Positions 19,266 through 28,116 of a stretch of 64,000 bases of DNA are shown here, piece by piece. Every line of letters begins with the position of its first letter. Position 1 is the first letter of the stretch. The stretch covers positions 1-64,000 of the forward strand of contig JADCEN010000013.1 in the NCBI GenBank assembly GCA_020250175.1, given 5' to 3'. The stretch is from Rhodobacter sp. (GTDB taxonomy: Bacteria > Pseudomonadota > Alphaproteobacteria > Rhodobacterales > Rhodobacteraceae). The notes under the pieces are model-generated. The model saw only the letters and a program-made list of their open reading frames with translations. It did not search any database and was not told the origin of the DNA. Position numbers and translations under genes: made by a program.

Positions 19266-21704
19266 GTGAGCGGCGTTCCGGCACAGGCGCGGGCCGTCAT
19301 CATCGGGGGCGGCATTTCCGGCTGCTCGGTGGCCTATCATCTGGCAAAGGCGGGCTGGAGCGATATCGTGCTGCTGGAACGCAGGCAACTGACCTGCGGC
19401 ACCACCTGGCACGCGGCGGGCCTGATCGGGCAGTTGCGCGGCTCGGCCAATATGACGCGGCTGGCGAAGTATTCCGCCGATCTTTACGTGAAGCTCGAGG
19501 CGGAAACGGGCGTGGCCACGGGGATGCGGCAGGTGGGCAGCATCTCGGTGGCGCTGACGCAGGCGCGGCATGAAGAGCTTCTCCGCCAGGCAACGGTGGC
19601 CCGGATTTTCGATGTGGAAGTGCATGAGATTTCGCCCGCCGAGGTCAAGGCGCGCTATCCGCATCTGAATGTTGCGGATGTGGTGGGGGCGGTGGCCCTG
19701 CCGCTGGACGGGCAGTGTGACCCCGCCAACATTGCCATGGCGCTGGCGAAGGGCGCGCGGATGCGCGGCGCGCAGATTTTCGAAGGTGTCAAGGTGACAG
19801 GGGTGACCGAAGCCGGGCGGCGGGTGACCGGCGTTGATTTCGTGCAGGACGGCGTGCCGGGGCATATTGCCGCCGATGTGGTAATCAATTGCGGCGGGAT
19901 GTGGGGCCGCGATCTGGCCGGTCAGAACGGCGTCACCCTGCCGCTGCATGCCTGCGAGCATTTCTATCTGGTGACCGAGCCGGTCGAGGGGCTGGGCCAT
20001 CTGCCGGTGCTGCGCGTGCCCGACGAATGCGCCTATTACAAGCAGGACGCGGGCAAGATGATGCTGGGCGCGTTCGAGCCCAAGGCAAAGCCCTGGGGCA
20101 TGGGCGGCATCCGCGAGGATTTCTGCTTTGACACCCTGCCCGAGGATTTCGACCACTTCCAGCCGATCCTGGAAGCGGCGATGCACCGGATGCCGCTGTT
20201 CCAGACGGCAGGCATTCACACCTTCTTCAACGGCCCGGAAAGCTTCACCCCCGATGACCGCTACTATCTGGGCGAAGCGCCGGAACTGGGCGGGTACTGG
20301 ATTGCCGCCGGGTACAATTCCATTGGTATCGTCTCGTCCGGCGGCGCGGGCATGGCGCTGGCGAATTGGATCGCCGAAGGTGACGCGCCGTTCGACCTGT
20401 GGGAAGTGGACATCCGCCGGGCGCAGCCGTTCCAGAAGAACCGCCGTTACCTGAAGGAACGGGTGACGGAAACGCTGGGCCTGCTTTACGCCGATCACTT
20501 CCCGTACCGGCAGGTGGAAACGGCGCGCGGTGTGCGGCGCACGCCGCTGCACGAACATCTCAAGGCGCGCGGCGCGGTCTTTGGCGAGGTTGCGGGCTGG
20601 GAACGGGCCAACTGGTTCGCCAAGCCGGGGCAGGAGCGGGAATACCGCTATTCCTGGGGCCGGCAGAACTGGTTCGACAACCAGAGGGCCGAACATCTGG
20701 CGGTGCGGACCGGCGTCGGGCTGTTCGACATGACCTCATTCGGCAAGATCAGGGTCGAGGGGCGCGATGCCTGCGCTTTCCTTCAGAAGGTCTGCGCCAA
20801 TGACGTGGATGTGGCGGCAGGCCGGATCGTCTATACCCAGATGCTGAACGCGCGCGGCGGCATTGAAAGCGACCTGACCGTGACCCGCCTTTCCGAAACG
20901 GCGTTCCTTCTGGTGGTGCCCGCTGCCACGCTGCAACGCGATCTGGCCTGGCTGCGCCGCCATCTGGGCGATGCCTTTGCCGTGATCACGGATATGACGG
21001 CCGCAGAGGCTGTGCTCTGTGTCATGGGGCCTGCCAGCCGCGCGCTGCTGCAGGCGGTCAGCCCCAACGACTTCAGCAATGCCGCCCACCCCTTTGGCAC
21101 GGCGCGCGAGATTGAAATCGGCCTGGGCCTGGCCCGGGCGCACCGGGTCACCTATGTGGGCGAGCTGGGGTGGGAGCTCTACGTCAGCACCGATCAGGCT
21201 GCGCATGTGTTTGAGGCGCTGGAAGCAGCGGACAGGGGGATGGTGCTGTGCGGGCTGCATACGCTGGATTCGTGCCGGATCGAAAAGGCCTACCGCCACT
21301 TCGGGCATGACATCACCGATGAGGATCATGTGCTGGAAGCGGGCCTTGGCTTTGCCGTGAAGACGGCCAAGGGCGATTTCATCGGGCGCGATGCCGTGCT
21401 GCGCAAAGCTGAGGCCGGGCTGGACCGGCGCATGATGCAGTTCCGCCTGAAAGACCCCGGACCGCTGCTGTTCCATAACGAGGCAATCGTCCGCGACGGC
21501 AGGATCGTGGGGCCGGTGACCAGCGCCAATTACGGGCATTTCCAGGGGGCGGCGGTGGGCCTTGGCTATGTGCCCTGCAAGGGCCAGTCCGAGGCCGATT
21601 TGCTGGGGTCACGCTATGAGATTGAAATTGCGGGGCAGCGGCATGAGGCAGTGGCCTCGCTTGTGGCGATGCATGATCCGAAGTCGGAACGGGTGCGCGG
21701 GTGA
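19266..21704 (+). CDS. Dimethylglycine dehydrogenase-like flavoprotein (paralogue 2)
   Basis: An 812-residue enzyme with the same architecture as the gene at 14800: FAD/DAO domain (AVIIGGGISGCSVAYHLAKAG, TCGTTWHAAGL with the probable FAD-linked His) and a C-terminal GcvT domain (from about residue 430; VTYVGELGWELYVS, SCRIEKAYRHFGHDI). GTG 19266 is chosen because GGGAGGA lies just upstream and the Rossmann strand follows directly. It aligns better with classical dimethylglycine dehydrogenase than paralogue 1, which suggests that the two act on successive N-methyl substrates. A terminator-like hairpin follows at 21711-21735. Confidence 0.9.
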   Translation: MSGVPAQARAVIIGGGISGCSVAYHLAKAGWSDIVLLERRQLTCGTTWHAAGLIGQLRGSANMTRLAKYSADLYVKLEAETGVATGMRQVGSISVALTQARHEELLRQATVARIFDVEVHEISPAEVKARYPHLNVADVVGAVALPLDGQCDPANIAMALAKGARMRGAQIFEGVKVTGVTEAGRRVTGVDFVQDGVPGHIAADVVINCGGMWGRDLAGQNGVTLPLHACEHFYLVTEPVEGLGHLPVLRVPDECAYYKQDAGKMMLGAFEPKAKPWGMGGIREDFCFDTLPEDFDHFQPILEAAMHRMPLFQTAGIHTFFNGPESFTPDDRYYLGEAPELGGYWIAAGYNSIGIVSSGGAGMALANWIAEGDAPFDLWEVDIRRAQPFQKNRRYLKERVTETLGLLYADHFPYRQVETARGVRRTPLHEHLKARGAVFGEVAGWERANWFAKPGQEREYRYSWGRQNWFDNQRAEHLAVRTGVGLFDMTSFGKIRVEGRDACAFLQKVCANDVDVAAGRIVYTQMLNARGGIESDLTVTRLSETAFLLVVPAATLQRDLAWLRRHLGDAFAVITDMTAAEAVLCVMGPASRALLQAVSPNDFSNAAHPFGTAREIEIGLGLARAHRVTYVGELGWELYVSTDQAAHVFEALEAADRGMVLCGLHTLDSCRIEKAYRHFGHDITDEDHVLEAGLGFAVKTAKGDFIGRDAVLRKAEAGLDRRMMQFRLKDPGPLLFHNEAIVRDGRIVGPVTSANYGHFQGAAVGLGYVPCKGQSEADLLGSRYEIEIAGQRHEAVASLVAMHDPKSERVRG

Positions 21705-21710
21705 TACACG

Positions 21711-21766
21711 CCGGGAGGGCAGCCTGCCCTCCCGGACCCACCCGGGGATATTTGTGAACAGAAGAA
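21711..21766 (+). repeat. Hairpin plus GGATATTTGTGAACAG motif, copy B
   Basis: An 11-bp stem CCGGGAGGGCA/TGCCCTCCCGG with a 3-base loop (21711-21735) is followed by CCCACCCGG and GGATATTTGTGAACAGAAGA. It sits 6 bp after the dehydrogenase stop and about 30 bp before the next start. The hairpin may terminate or attenuate transcription within the operon. The downstream motif is shared with copies A and C. Confidence 0.65.
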
Positions 21767-21796
21767 GGACTGGGCGATGCGGAAAGGGGGACCGAC

Positions 21797-22630
21797 ATGA
21801 CACTGGCGACGCGGCATGCCGCTTTTGCCGATCTGCATCAGGCAGGGTGTTTTGTGCTGCCCAACCCCTGGGATGCGGGATCGGCCCGGATGATGGCGGC
21901 GGCGGGGGCCAGGGCGCTGGCCACCAGTTCGGCGGCCCATGCCTTTACCCTGGGCCGCCCCGACATGGGCGGGGTCAGCCGGGATGAAGCGCTGGCCCAT
22001 GCCGACGCGATTGTGGCGGCCACGCCGCTGCCGGTGTCGGGCGATTTCGAGAACGGCTTTGCCGATGATCCCGAGGGGGTGGCGGAAACGGTGCGTCTTG
22101 CGGGCGAAGTGGGGCTGTCGGGCTGTTCCATTGAGGATACGCAGATGGTGGAGGGTTCGCCCGCCTATGCGGCGGATCAGGCGGTGGAGCGCATCCGTGC
22201 CGCCGTCGCGGCGGCGCGGGCGCTGGGGCGGCCCTTTGTGCTGTGCGCGCGGGCAGACGGGGTGATGAACGGCAGCCATGACCTTGCCGAAGGCATCCGT
22301 CGGTTGCAGGCCTTCGAGGCGGCGGGGGCGGATGTGCTGTATCTGCCGGTTCCGCCGGGGCGCGCCGAACTGAAGGCCGTACTCTCTGCCGTGTCAAAGC
22401 CGGTCAATGCCCTGGCGGCGGGGCCGCTGCGCGACCTGACTGTGGCAGAACTGGCGGCGATGGGCGTGCGGCGCATTTCGACCGGATCGCAGATTGCCCG
22501 CGTGACCCATGCCGTGATCCGCGATGCGATGATGGCGATGTTGGGGGCGGGGTCATTCGCGCCCCTGAAACAGGCGGCATCGGGGGATGAGATCGACGCG
22601 CTGCTGCGCGCCGGGGCCGGGCAGGCATGA
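21797..22630 (+). CDS. Isocitrate lyase / PEP mutase family protein
   Basis: A 277-residue TIM-barrel of the ICL/PEP-mutase superfamily. Visible features: PNPWDAGSARMM near residue 22, the Mg-site SGDFENGFADDPEGV near 80, GCSIEDT near 108 and CARADG near 150. The KKCGH cysteine loop of true isocitrate lyases is absent, so it is probably a C-C or P-C lyase/hydrolase of the oxaloacetate hydrolase or methylisocitrate-like branch. Its substrate is unknown. It is followed after 25 bp by the MttB-family gene. Confidence 0.8.
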   Translation: MTLATRHAAFADLHQAGCFVLPNPWDAGSARMMAAAGARALATSSAAHAFTLGRPDMGGVSRDEALAHADAIVAATPLPVSGDFENGFADDPEGVAETVRLAGEVGLSGCSIEDTQMVEGSPAYAADQAVERIRAAVAAARALGRPFVLCARADGVMNGSHDLAEGIRRLQAFEAAGADVLYLPVPPGRAELKAVLSAVSKPVNALAAGPLRDLTVAELAAMGVRRISTGSQIARVTHAVIRDAMMAMLGAGSFAPLKQAASGDEIDALLRAGAGQA

Positions 22631-22655
22631 AGGGAACAAGGGAAGGGAAGCAGAC

Positions 22656-24209
22656 ATGAGCGATATCGGAGAGGTCTGCGAACCGGCGCGGGCGCGGCGC
22701 AGCGGCGGGCGGGCATCGCGGGTGGCGGAACGGTCGGCCCCGCTGGCGGAAAACTTGCGGCCCGTGCGGCCCGGCCTGCCGGGAGGGCAGTACCGCCCGC
22801 TGACCGAAGCGGGCATGGCGAAAATCCACGCCTCGGCGCTGGAGGCGCTGGAGCAGATCGGCCTCAGCCAGGCCCCGCCTTCAGGGGTGGAGCTGCTGAC
22901 CGGGGCCGGGGCGGTGCAGGGCGATGACGGGCGCATCCGCTTTCCGCGCGCCCTGGTCGAGGACATGCTGGCCGTGGCGGCACGCGACATCACCCTGCAT
23001 GGGCGCGATCCGAAGCATGACCTGCACCTGACCGGAACCAATGTGCATTTCGGCACGGCGGGGGCGGCGGTGCATATCGTGGATCTGGAACGCAACGAGT
23101 ACCGCGATTCGACCGCGCAGGATCTGTATGACGCGGCGCGGATCACGCAGCATCTGGACAATGTGCATTTCTTTCAGCGCGCCATGGTCTGCCGCGATGT
23201 CACTGACAATTACGATATGGATATCAACACGCTTTATGCCTGCCTGTCGGGCACGACCAAGCATGTCGGCACCTCGTTCAGCGACCCTGCCCATGTCGAG
23301 GGTTGCTTTGACCTGCTGCACACCGTTGCGGGGGGCGAACAGGCCTGGCGGGCGCGCCCCTTTGTCAGCAATTCCAACTGCTTTGTCGTTCCGCCGATGA
23401 AGTTTGCGGAGGAAAGCTGCATCACGATGGAAAAATGCATCCGCAAGGGCATGCCGATGCTGCTGCTGAGCGCGGGGCAGGCCGGGGCCACCGCGCCCGC
23501 CCCGATTGCGCTGGCGATCGTGCAGGCGGTGGCGGAATGTCTGGCGGGCGTGGTCTATGTCAATGCGATCCGGCCCGGTGCCCCGGCCATCTTCGGCACC
23601 TGGCCGTTTGTGTCTGATCTGCGCACCGGGGCCATGTCAGGCGGGTCAGCCGAGCAGGCGCTGCTGACGGCCGGATGTGCGCAGATGCACCGCTTTTACA
23701 ACCTGCCGGGCGGGGCGGCATCAGGCATTTCCGACAGCAAGCTGCCGGACATGCAGGCGGGCTGGGAACAGGGCATCACCAATGTGCTGGCCGGCCTGTC
23801 GGGGCTGAACATGTGTTATGAGGCGGTGGGGATGCATGCTTCCCTGCTGGGGTTCTGTCTTGAGTCGCTGGTTTTGGGTGATGACATTCTGGGCCAGGTG
23901 ATGCGCTGTGTGCGCGGCATTGACGTGACCGAAGAGTCGACCAGCATCGAGGCGATGAAACAGGTCTGCCTGGGCGGGCCGGGGCATTACCTGGGCAGTG
24001 ACCAGACGCTGGCGCTGATGCAGACGGAATACATCTATCCCGTCGTCGGCAACCGGATGAGCCCCAAGGAATGGGTCGAGGCCGGAAAGCCGCTGCTGCT
24101 TGACAGGGCGATTGCGCGCAAGAACAGTATCCTGGCCAAAGCGGGCAGCCAGATTGACCCGGAGATCGATGCGGCCATCCGCGCCGCCTACAACATCCAC
24201 TTCACGTGA
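22656..24209 (+). CDS. Trimethylamine methyltransferase (MttB) superfamily protein, non-pyrrolysine
   Basis: A 517-residue TIM-barrel methyltransferase of the MttB family, which removes methyl groups from quaternary or tertiary amines. The reading frame has no internal amber codon, so this is a non-pyrrolysine member, like glycine betaine methyltransferase MtgB. Typical segments include LSAGQAGATAPAPIALAIVQ near residue 270, GGAASGISDSK near 350 and a C-terminal YPVVGNRMSPKEW near 465. ATG 22656 follows GGAAGGGAAG. No cognate corrinoid protein (MttC type) or corrinoid:folate methyltransferase is encoded in the window, which leaves the methyl acceptor open. Confidence 0.88.
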   Translation: MSDIGEVCEPARARRSGGRASRVAERSAPLAENLRPVRPGLPGGQYRPLTEAGMAKIHASALEALEQIGLSQAPPSGVELLTGAGAVQGDDGRIRFPRALVEDMLAVAARDITLHGRDPKHDLHLTGTNVHFGTAGAAVHIVDLERNEYRDSTAQDLYDAARITQHLDNVHFFQRAMVCRDVTDNYDMDINTLYACLSGTTKHVGTSFSDPAHVEGCFDLLHTVAGGEQAWRARPFVSNSNCFVVPPMKFAEESCITMEKCIRKGMPMLLLSAGQAGATAPAPIALAIVQAVAECLAGVVYVNAIRPGAPAIFGTWPFVSDLRTGAMSGGSAEQALLTAGCAQMHRFYNLPGGAASGISDSKLPDMQAGWEQGITNVLAGLSGLNMCYEAVGMHASLLGFCLESLVLGDDILGQVMRCVRGIDVTEESTSIEAMKQVCLGGPGHYLGSDQTLALMQTEYIYPVVGNRMSPKEWVEAGKPLLLDRAIARKNSILAKAGSQIDPEIDAAIRAAYNIHFT

Positions 24210-24216
24210 GAACATC

Positions 24217-25647
24217 ATGATATCGAAGCATCTTTCCCACTTCTACATCAACGGCGAATGGGTTGCGCCGCTGGGCGGCACCGCAATGGGCGTCGAGAAT
24301 CCGGCCAATGAGGACATCGTGGCCCAGGTGGCACTTGGGTCTGCCGCGGATGCCGACCGCGCAATTGCGGCGGCGCGGGCCGCTTTCCTGCCCTGGACCA
24401 TCACGCCGGTTGCCGACCGGATTGCGCTGCTCAGGCGTATCCTTGAGGTCTACAACAGCCGCGAGGATGATTTCGTTGAAGCGATGAGCGTCGAGATGGG
24501 GGCACCGCTGTCCTGGGCGCGGGAGGCGCAGTTCTGGGCGGGGCAGGTGCATATCGAAAGCACCATCGCCGCCGCCGAAACCTTTCACTGGGAGGAAATG
24601 CGCGGCAGCACCCGGATCGTGCGTGAAGGCATCGGGGTTTGCGCGCTGATCACGCCCTGGAACTGGCCGATGAACCAGATCGCCTGCAAGGTGGCCCCGG
24701 CGATTGTGGCGGGCTGCACAATGGTGCTGAAACCATCCGAAATCGCGCCGCTGTCAGGGGCACTTTTTGCCGAGGTGATGCATGAGGCGGGCGTTCCCAA
24801 AGGCGTCTTCAACCTGATCAACGGCACCGGGGCAGAGGTGGGCGCGCGTATGGCGGCCCACCCCGAGGTTGATATGGTGTCCTTCACCGGATCGACCCGC
24901 GCGGGCATTCTGGTGGCGCAGGCGGCGGCCCCCACGGTCAAGCGCGTGGCACAGGAACTGGGCGGCAAGTCGCCCAACATCATCCTGCCGACGGCCGATC
25001 TTGCGGCCGCCGTCGCCGGCGGGGTCGAGGGCTGCTTTGGCAATTCGGGCCAAAGCTGCGATGCGCCGACGCGCATGTTCGTCCCGCGCGCCCGCCATGA
25101 CGAGGCGCTGGCGATTGCCAAGGCCAGGGCCGAGGAATTCGTGACCGGCGATCCGCGCGATGCGGCAACCACGCTGGGGCCGGTGGTCAGCCGGGTGCAT
25201 TTCGACAAAATCCAGGGCCTGATTGGGAAGGGGATCGACGAGGGGGCCACGCTGGTGACCGGTGGCCTGGGGCGGCCCGCCGGGCTGAACCGGGGCCATT
25301 TCGTGAAGCCCACCGTTTTCGGCCATGTGACCAATGACATGACCATCGCGCGCGAGGAAATCTTTGGCCCGGTGCTGTCGATCCTGTCCTACGACAGTAT
25401 TGACGAGGTGGTCGGGATGGCAAATGACACGCCCTACGGCCTTGCGGCCTATATCGCGGGACCGGTGGAGGATGCAAAGCCGGTGGCGCGGCGGCTGCGT
25501 GCGGGCACGGTGAACCTGAACTATCCGGCCTGGGATACCTTCGCCCCCTTCGGCGGATACAAGCAATCCGGCAACGGGCGCGAATATGCCGACTGGGGCA
25601 TCCATGACTTCTGCGAGGTCAAGGGTATCGTGGGCTGGGGCGCATGA
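24217..25647 (+). CDS. Aldehyde dehydrogenase family protein
   Basis: A 476-residue NAD(P)-dependent aldehyde dehydrogenase: ITPWNWPMNQIACKVAPA near residue 145, the general-base Glu in AQELGGKSPNIIL near 247, the nucleophile Cys in GNSGQSCDAPTRM near 281 and EEIFGPVLSI near 380. ATG 24217 is 7 bp after the MttB-family stop; the open frame extends upstream inside that gene and is not used. It could oxidise an aldehyde released by the dehydrogenases or a longer-chain aldehyde from the carbon skeleton of the substrate. Confidence 0.92.
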   Translation: MISKHLSHFYINGEWVAPLGGTAMGVENPANEDIVAQVALGSAADADRAIAAARAAFLPWTITPVADRIALLRRILEVYNSREDDFVEAMSVEMGAPLSWAREAQFWAGQVHIESTIAAAETFHWEEMRGSTRIVREGIGVCALITPWNWPMNQIACKVAPAIVAGCTMVLKPSEIAPLSGALFAEVMHEAGVPKGVFNLINGTGAEVGARMAAHPEVDMVSFTGSTRAGILVAQAAAPTVKRVAQELGGKSPNIILPTADLAAAVAGGVEGCFGNSGQSCDAPTRMFVPRARHDEALAIAKARAEEFVTGDPRDAATTLGPVVSRVHFDKIQGLIGKGIDEGATLVTGGLGRPAGLNRGHFVKPTVFGHVTNDMTIAREEIFGPVLSILSYDSIDEVVGMANDTPYGLAAYIAGPVEDAKPVARRLRAGTVNLNYPAWDTFAPFGGYKQSGNGREYADWGIHDFCEVKGIVGWGA

Positions 25648-26546
25648 TGCGTTACGGCTATGTGGGCCTGGGCAATCTGGGCGGGCATCTGGCGGCAAGC
25701 CTGCTGAAGGCGGGCTTTCCGGTGACGGTGTTTGACCGTGACCTGGCCCTGGCCGACCGGCATGTCGCCATGGGGGCCGCGCGGGCCGACAGTGCCGGCG
25801 ATCTGGCGGCGGGGGTGGATCACGTGATCACCTGCCTGCCGTCGCCTGCCGTGTCCGAGACGGTTTTGCGCGAAATGCTGCCCCGGATGCGGCCCGGTGC
25901 CACCTGGGTGGAAAACTCGACCCTTGGCCGCGACGATATCCTGCGGCTGGGGGCGCTGGCGGCAGAGCATGGCGTGCAACTGATGGAAGCCCCGGTGACC
26001 GGGGGGGTGCATCTGGCGGCACGGGGCGAGATCACCGTGCTGGCCGGGGGGGAGAGGGAGCTTTACGACCTGCACCTGCCCGCGTTGCAGGCAATCGGCA
26101 ACCGGATATTCCACATGGGGCCGCTGGGGTCGGCGGCGGTGATCAAGGTGATCACCAATATGCTGGCCTTCATCCATCTGGTGGCCGATGGTGAGGCGCT
26201 GATGCTGGCCAGGCGCGGCGGGCTGGACCTGAAGACAGCGTGGGAAGCCATTACAGCGTCATCCGGCACGTCTTTTGTGCATGAAACCGAAGGGCAACTG
26301 ATCCTGAACGGCAGCTATAACATCGCCTTCACCAATGATCTGGCGCTGAAGGACCTTGGCTTTGCGTTGGGCTTCGGGCGCGAGTTCGGCGTGCCGCTGG
26401 CACTGGCCGGGCTGACCGAGCAGACCTTTGTCGCGGCCAAGGCCGCCTATGGCGGGCAGGCGCAATCGACACAGGTGGTGAAGCTGCTCGAGGATGTGCT
26501 GGGGGTCGATCTGCGGGCGGAAGGGTTTCCGGCACGGCTGGAGTAG
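25644..26546 (+). CDS. NAD(P)-dependent 3-hydroxyisobutyrate dehydrogenase-like oxidoreductase
   Basis: A 300-residue beta-hydroxyacid dehydrogenase family protein. The Rossmann motif GLGNLGGHLAASLLKAG is at residues 8-24, the substrate-binding EAPVTGGVHLA near 117, and the catalytic Lys in AAVIKVITNM near 169. It overlaps the aldehyde dehydrogenase stop (ATGA) and ends the operon. It could reduce or oxidise a hydroxyacid derived from the methylated substrate; the actual substrate is unknown. Confidence 0.88.
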   Translation: MMRYGYVGLGNLGGHLAASLLKAGFPVTVFDRDLALADRHVAMGAARADSAGDLAAGVDHVITCLPSPAVSETVLREMLPRMRPGATWVENSTLGRDDILRLGALAAEHGVQLMEAPVTGGVHLAARGEITVLAGGERELYDLHLPALQAIGNRIFHMGPLGSAAVIKVITNMLAFIHLVADGEALMLARRGGLDLKTAWEAITASSGTSFVHETEGQLILNGSYNIAFTNDLALKDLGFALGFGREFGVPLALAGLTEQTFVAAKAAYGGQAQSTQVVKLLEDVLGVDLRAEGFPARLE

Positions 26547-26589
26547 GGGCTGGTCGTATCGGTGGTGCGCTTGTCGCAAGGCCAAGCGT

Positions 26590-27039
26590 TTACCTTCGAT
26601 CTTGTGCTCGCATAGGTCTCAAGTTGGTGAGAACAAATTCCGCATTCACGAACGGCCTGCCCGTACCTTCACACCCGCTCTCCTGTGGCTTGATCAACCC
26701 GCTCGCCATTTCAACTGCGGGGAAGCGAGGGTCGCTGCCGTAAATCGGATCGTGTTCGCCGCTCAGCCAGATGAACCGTCGTCTCTCTCCGATGCCGGTT
26801 ATGGCCATCTCGTTCCAGCAGAGAAGATCGACATCGCGGGCGATCAGAACGCCGTTGGCGGTATAAAGATCGCCGCGCGACACTGTCTGCCAATCGAAGT
26901 TTCGATATAACACAGCACCGTTTGGGAAGGTGACATCGGTGGTGTAGTACATCAGGACAAGCAGAAACGGATAGGCAATCAACATCCAGAACAGCCCTTT
27001 AAGAAGCCGACGCACCCATCTTCCCAAGAAGCGTAGCAT
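26590..27039 (-). CDS. Small membrane-anchored protein, candidate immunity partner of the MuF-domain protein
   Basis: A 149-residue protein with a basic N-terminus (MLRFLGRWVRRLLKG), one transmembrane segment (LFWMLIAYPFLLVLMYY, about residues 16-32) and a ~115-residue domain expected in the periplasm. It contains two cysteines (in LLCWNE and SGCEG) that could form a disulfide. It starts 8 bp after the MuF-protein stop, on the same strand. A single-anchor periplasmic protein beside a suspected toxin fits an immunity role, but no family was recognised. GC content is visibly lower than in flanking genes, suggesting transfer. Confidence 0.6.
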   Translation of the reverse strand: MLRFLGRWVRRLLKGLFWMLIAYPFLLVLMYYTTDVTFPNGAVLYRNFDWQTVSRGDLYTANGVLIARDVDLLCWNEMAITGIGERRRFIWLSGEHDPIYGSDPRFPAVEMASGLIKPQESGCEGTGRPFVNAEFVLTNLRPMRAQDRR

Positions 27040-27047
27040 CGGACGGA

Positions 27048-27977
27048 TCACCGTGTCTGGCCTTGTGTCGCGGAGTAATTGCTCTTCGCTCGGTCTTTGA
27101 AAACCTGCGCCAGAAACCCTGCCTTCCATTCCCCCGTGATGGGGTAGGCGGTTCCGCCCAGTTCGGAAACGAACATGAAAATCCATGATACATCGTCTTC
27201 GTCGATCTTCAGCTTCGGCCCCTGTGGCCCCTCACCGATCCCGACAAAGGCGCCCACATGCTGAAGCAACCGCCACAGGCGATCCGGGCTTTCGCGCAGA
27301 AAGGCTGAAAACGCGCGCAGATCGACGGGGTCGGTGAAACGGTCCAGAAAGTAAAAACTGGCGGTTCCCTCAATTCGCAACATGTCCCCGATTTCCGTGA
27401 CCGTGCCGTCAAACTGCCCCTGCACCGTTGACCTGCCATGCGAGAACTCGATGCCTTCGAACTGGTAGGTGTTTTTGAAGGGAAAGGATAATCTGCCCGA
27501 GCGTGCCTCTTCTGCAATCTGGCCCGCCAGACGGCGATACGCCCCCTCGGCACCATTCCTGTAAGCATATTGCTCGATGATCTCTGGCAAGTGTCCGATG
27601 CCCTCCAGCGTGACCTCCTGGCCATCACCGACATAGAAGTACCAGATGAAGTCATTGTTGTCCCACCTGTCCGAGCCGGACCCGGAGGCTGATCGCAGAT
27701 CAAAGAAGGCAAACTCCGTTTGACCTTCGATGTAGGGAACGGCGTTACAGCGGCAGTTGAAACCTTCGCCGGGGTGACCCGTTTCGGGCGGATCGGCCCA
27801 GCGGAACACCCGGCCATCGTTGCGGCGATGCGAGAGGCGCACTTTCGTATCGCGCTGTGTTCGCCAGACATAGCGATCAGGTGTGGCTGCCTCCTTGAAG
27901 GCCAGCCGGATGGGCGTTCCCTTGCGAAGATACTCAAGGAAAGCCGCACGATAGGCGTCCGTGTGCATGATGTTCAT
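27048..27977 (-). CDS. MuF-domain (phage head morphogenesis-like) protein, candidate secreted effector
   Basis: A ~309-residue protein; the start is uncertain (ATG 27977 or 27968, or GTG 28016; none has a clear ribosome-binding site). The N-terminal ~85 residues carry the phage Mu gpF / SPP1 gp7-type motif: YVWRTQRDTKVRLSHRRNDG, FRWADPPETGHPGEGFNCRC. No other phage gene is nearby. In polymorphic toxin systems this domain occurs at the N-terminus of effectors, and here the remaining ~220 residues are unrelated to capsid proteins, with a beta-rich stretch (IEGTASFYFLDRFTDP) and GGTAYPITGEW near the end. I could not assign its activity. It is followed directly by a membrane-anchored small protein. 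GC is low for the region. Confidence 0.65.
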   Translation of the reverse strand: MNIMHTDAYRAAFLEYLRKGTPIRLAFKEAATPDRYVWRTQRDTKVRLSHRRNDGRVFRWADPPETGHPGEGFNCRCNAVPYIEGQTEFAFFDLRSASGSGSDRWDNNDFIWYFYVGDGQEVTLEGIGHLPEIIEQYAYRNGAEGAYRRLAGQIAEEARSGRLSFPFKNTYQFEGIEFSHGRSTVQGQFDGTVTEIGDMLRIEGTASFYFLDRFTDPVDLRAFSAFLRESPDRLWRLLQHVGAFVGIGEGPQGPKLKIDEDDVSWIFMFVSELGGTAYPITGEWKAGFLAQVFKDRAKSNYSATQGQTR

Positions 27978-28116
27978 TGGCGACCCGCGGCATGTGACCT
28001 GGGCGACAATCGACACCGGATTGCGTTAACGAAAGGTTATCGTACCGCGCCACCGGGTGGGCGACCGGGGCGAGGCCCGCAGCCGGGGATGCAAAAGCCG
28101 CCGCTTGTCCGGAGCC

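Noticed and set aside
19071-20696. Minus-strand open frame opposite dehydrogenase paralogue 2
   Set aside because: Antisense shadow; the plus-strand gene has intact FAD and GcvT motifs.
22656-24209. Pyrrolysine-containing MttB
   Set aside because: The frame is continuous with no internal amber codon, so no pyrrolysine insertion is needed.
27048-27977. Prophage remnant based on the MuF domain
   Set aside because: No terminase, portal, capsid, tail or integrase genes nearby, and the C-terminal domain and following membrane protein are not phage-like; an effector pair fits better.
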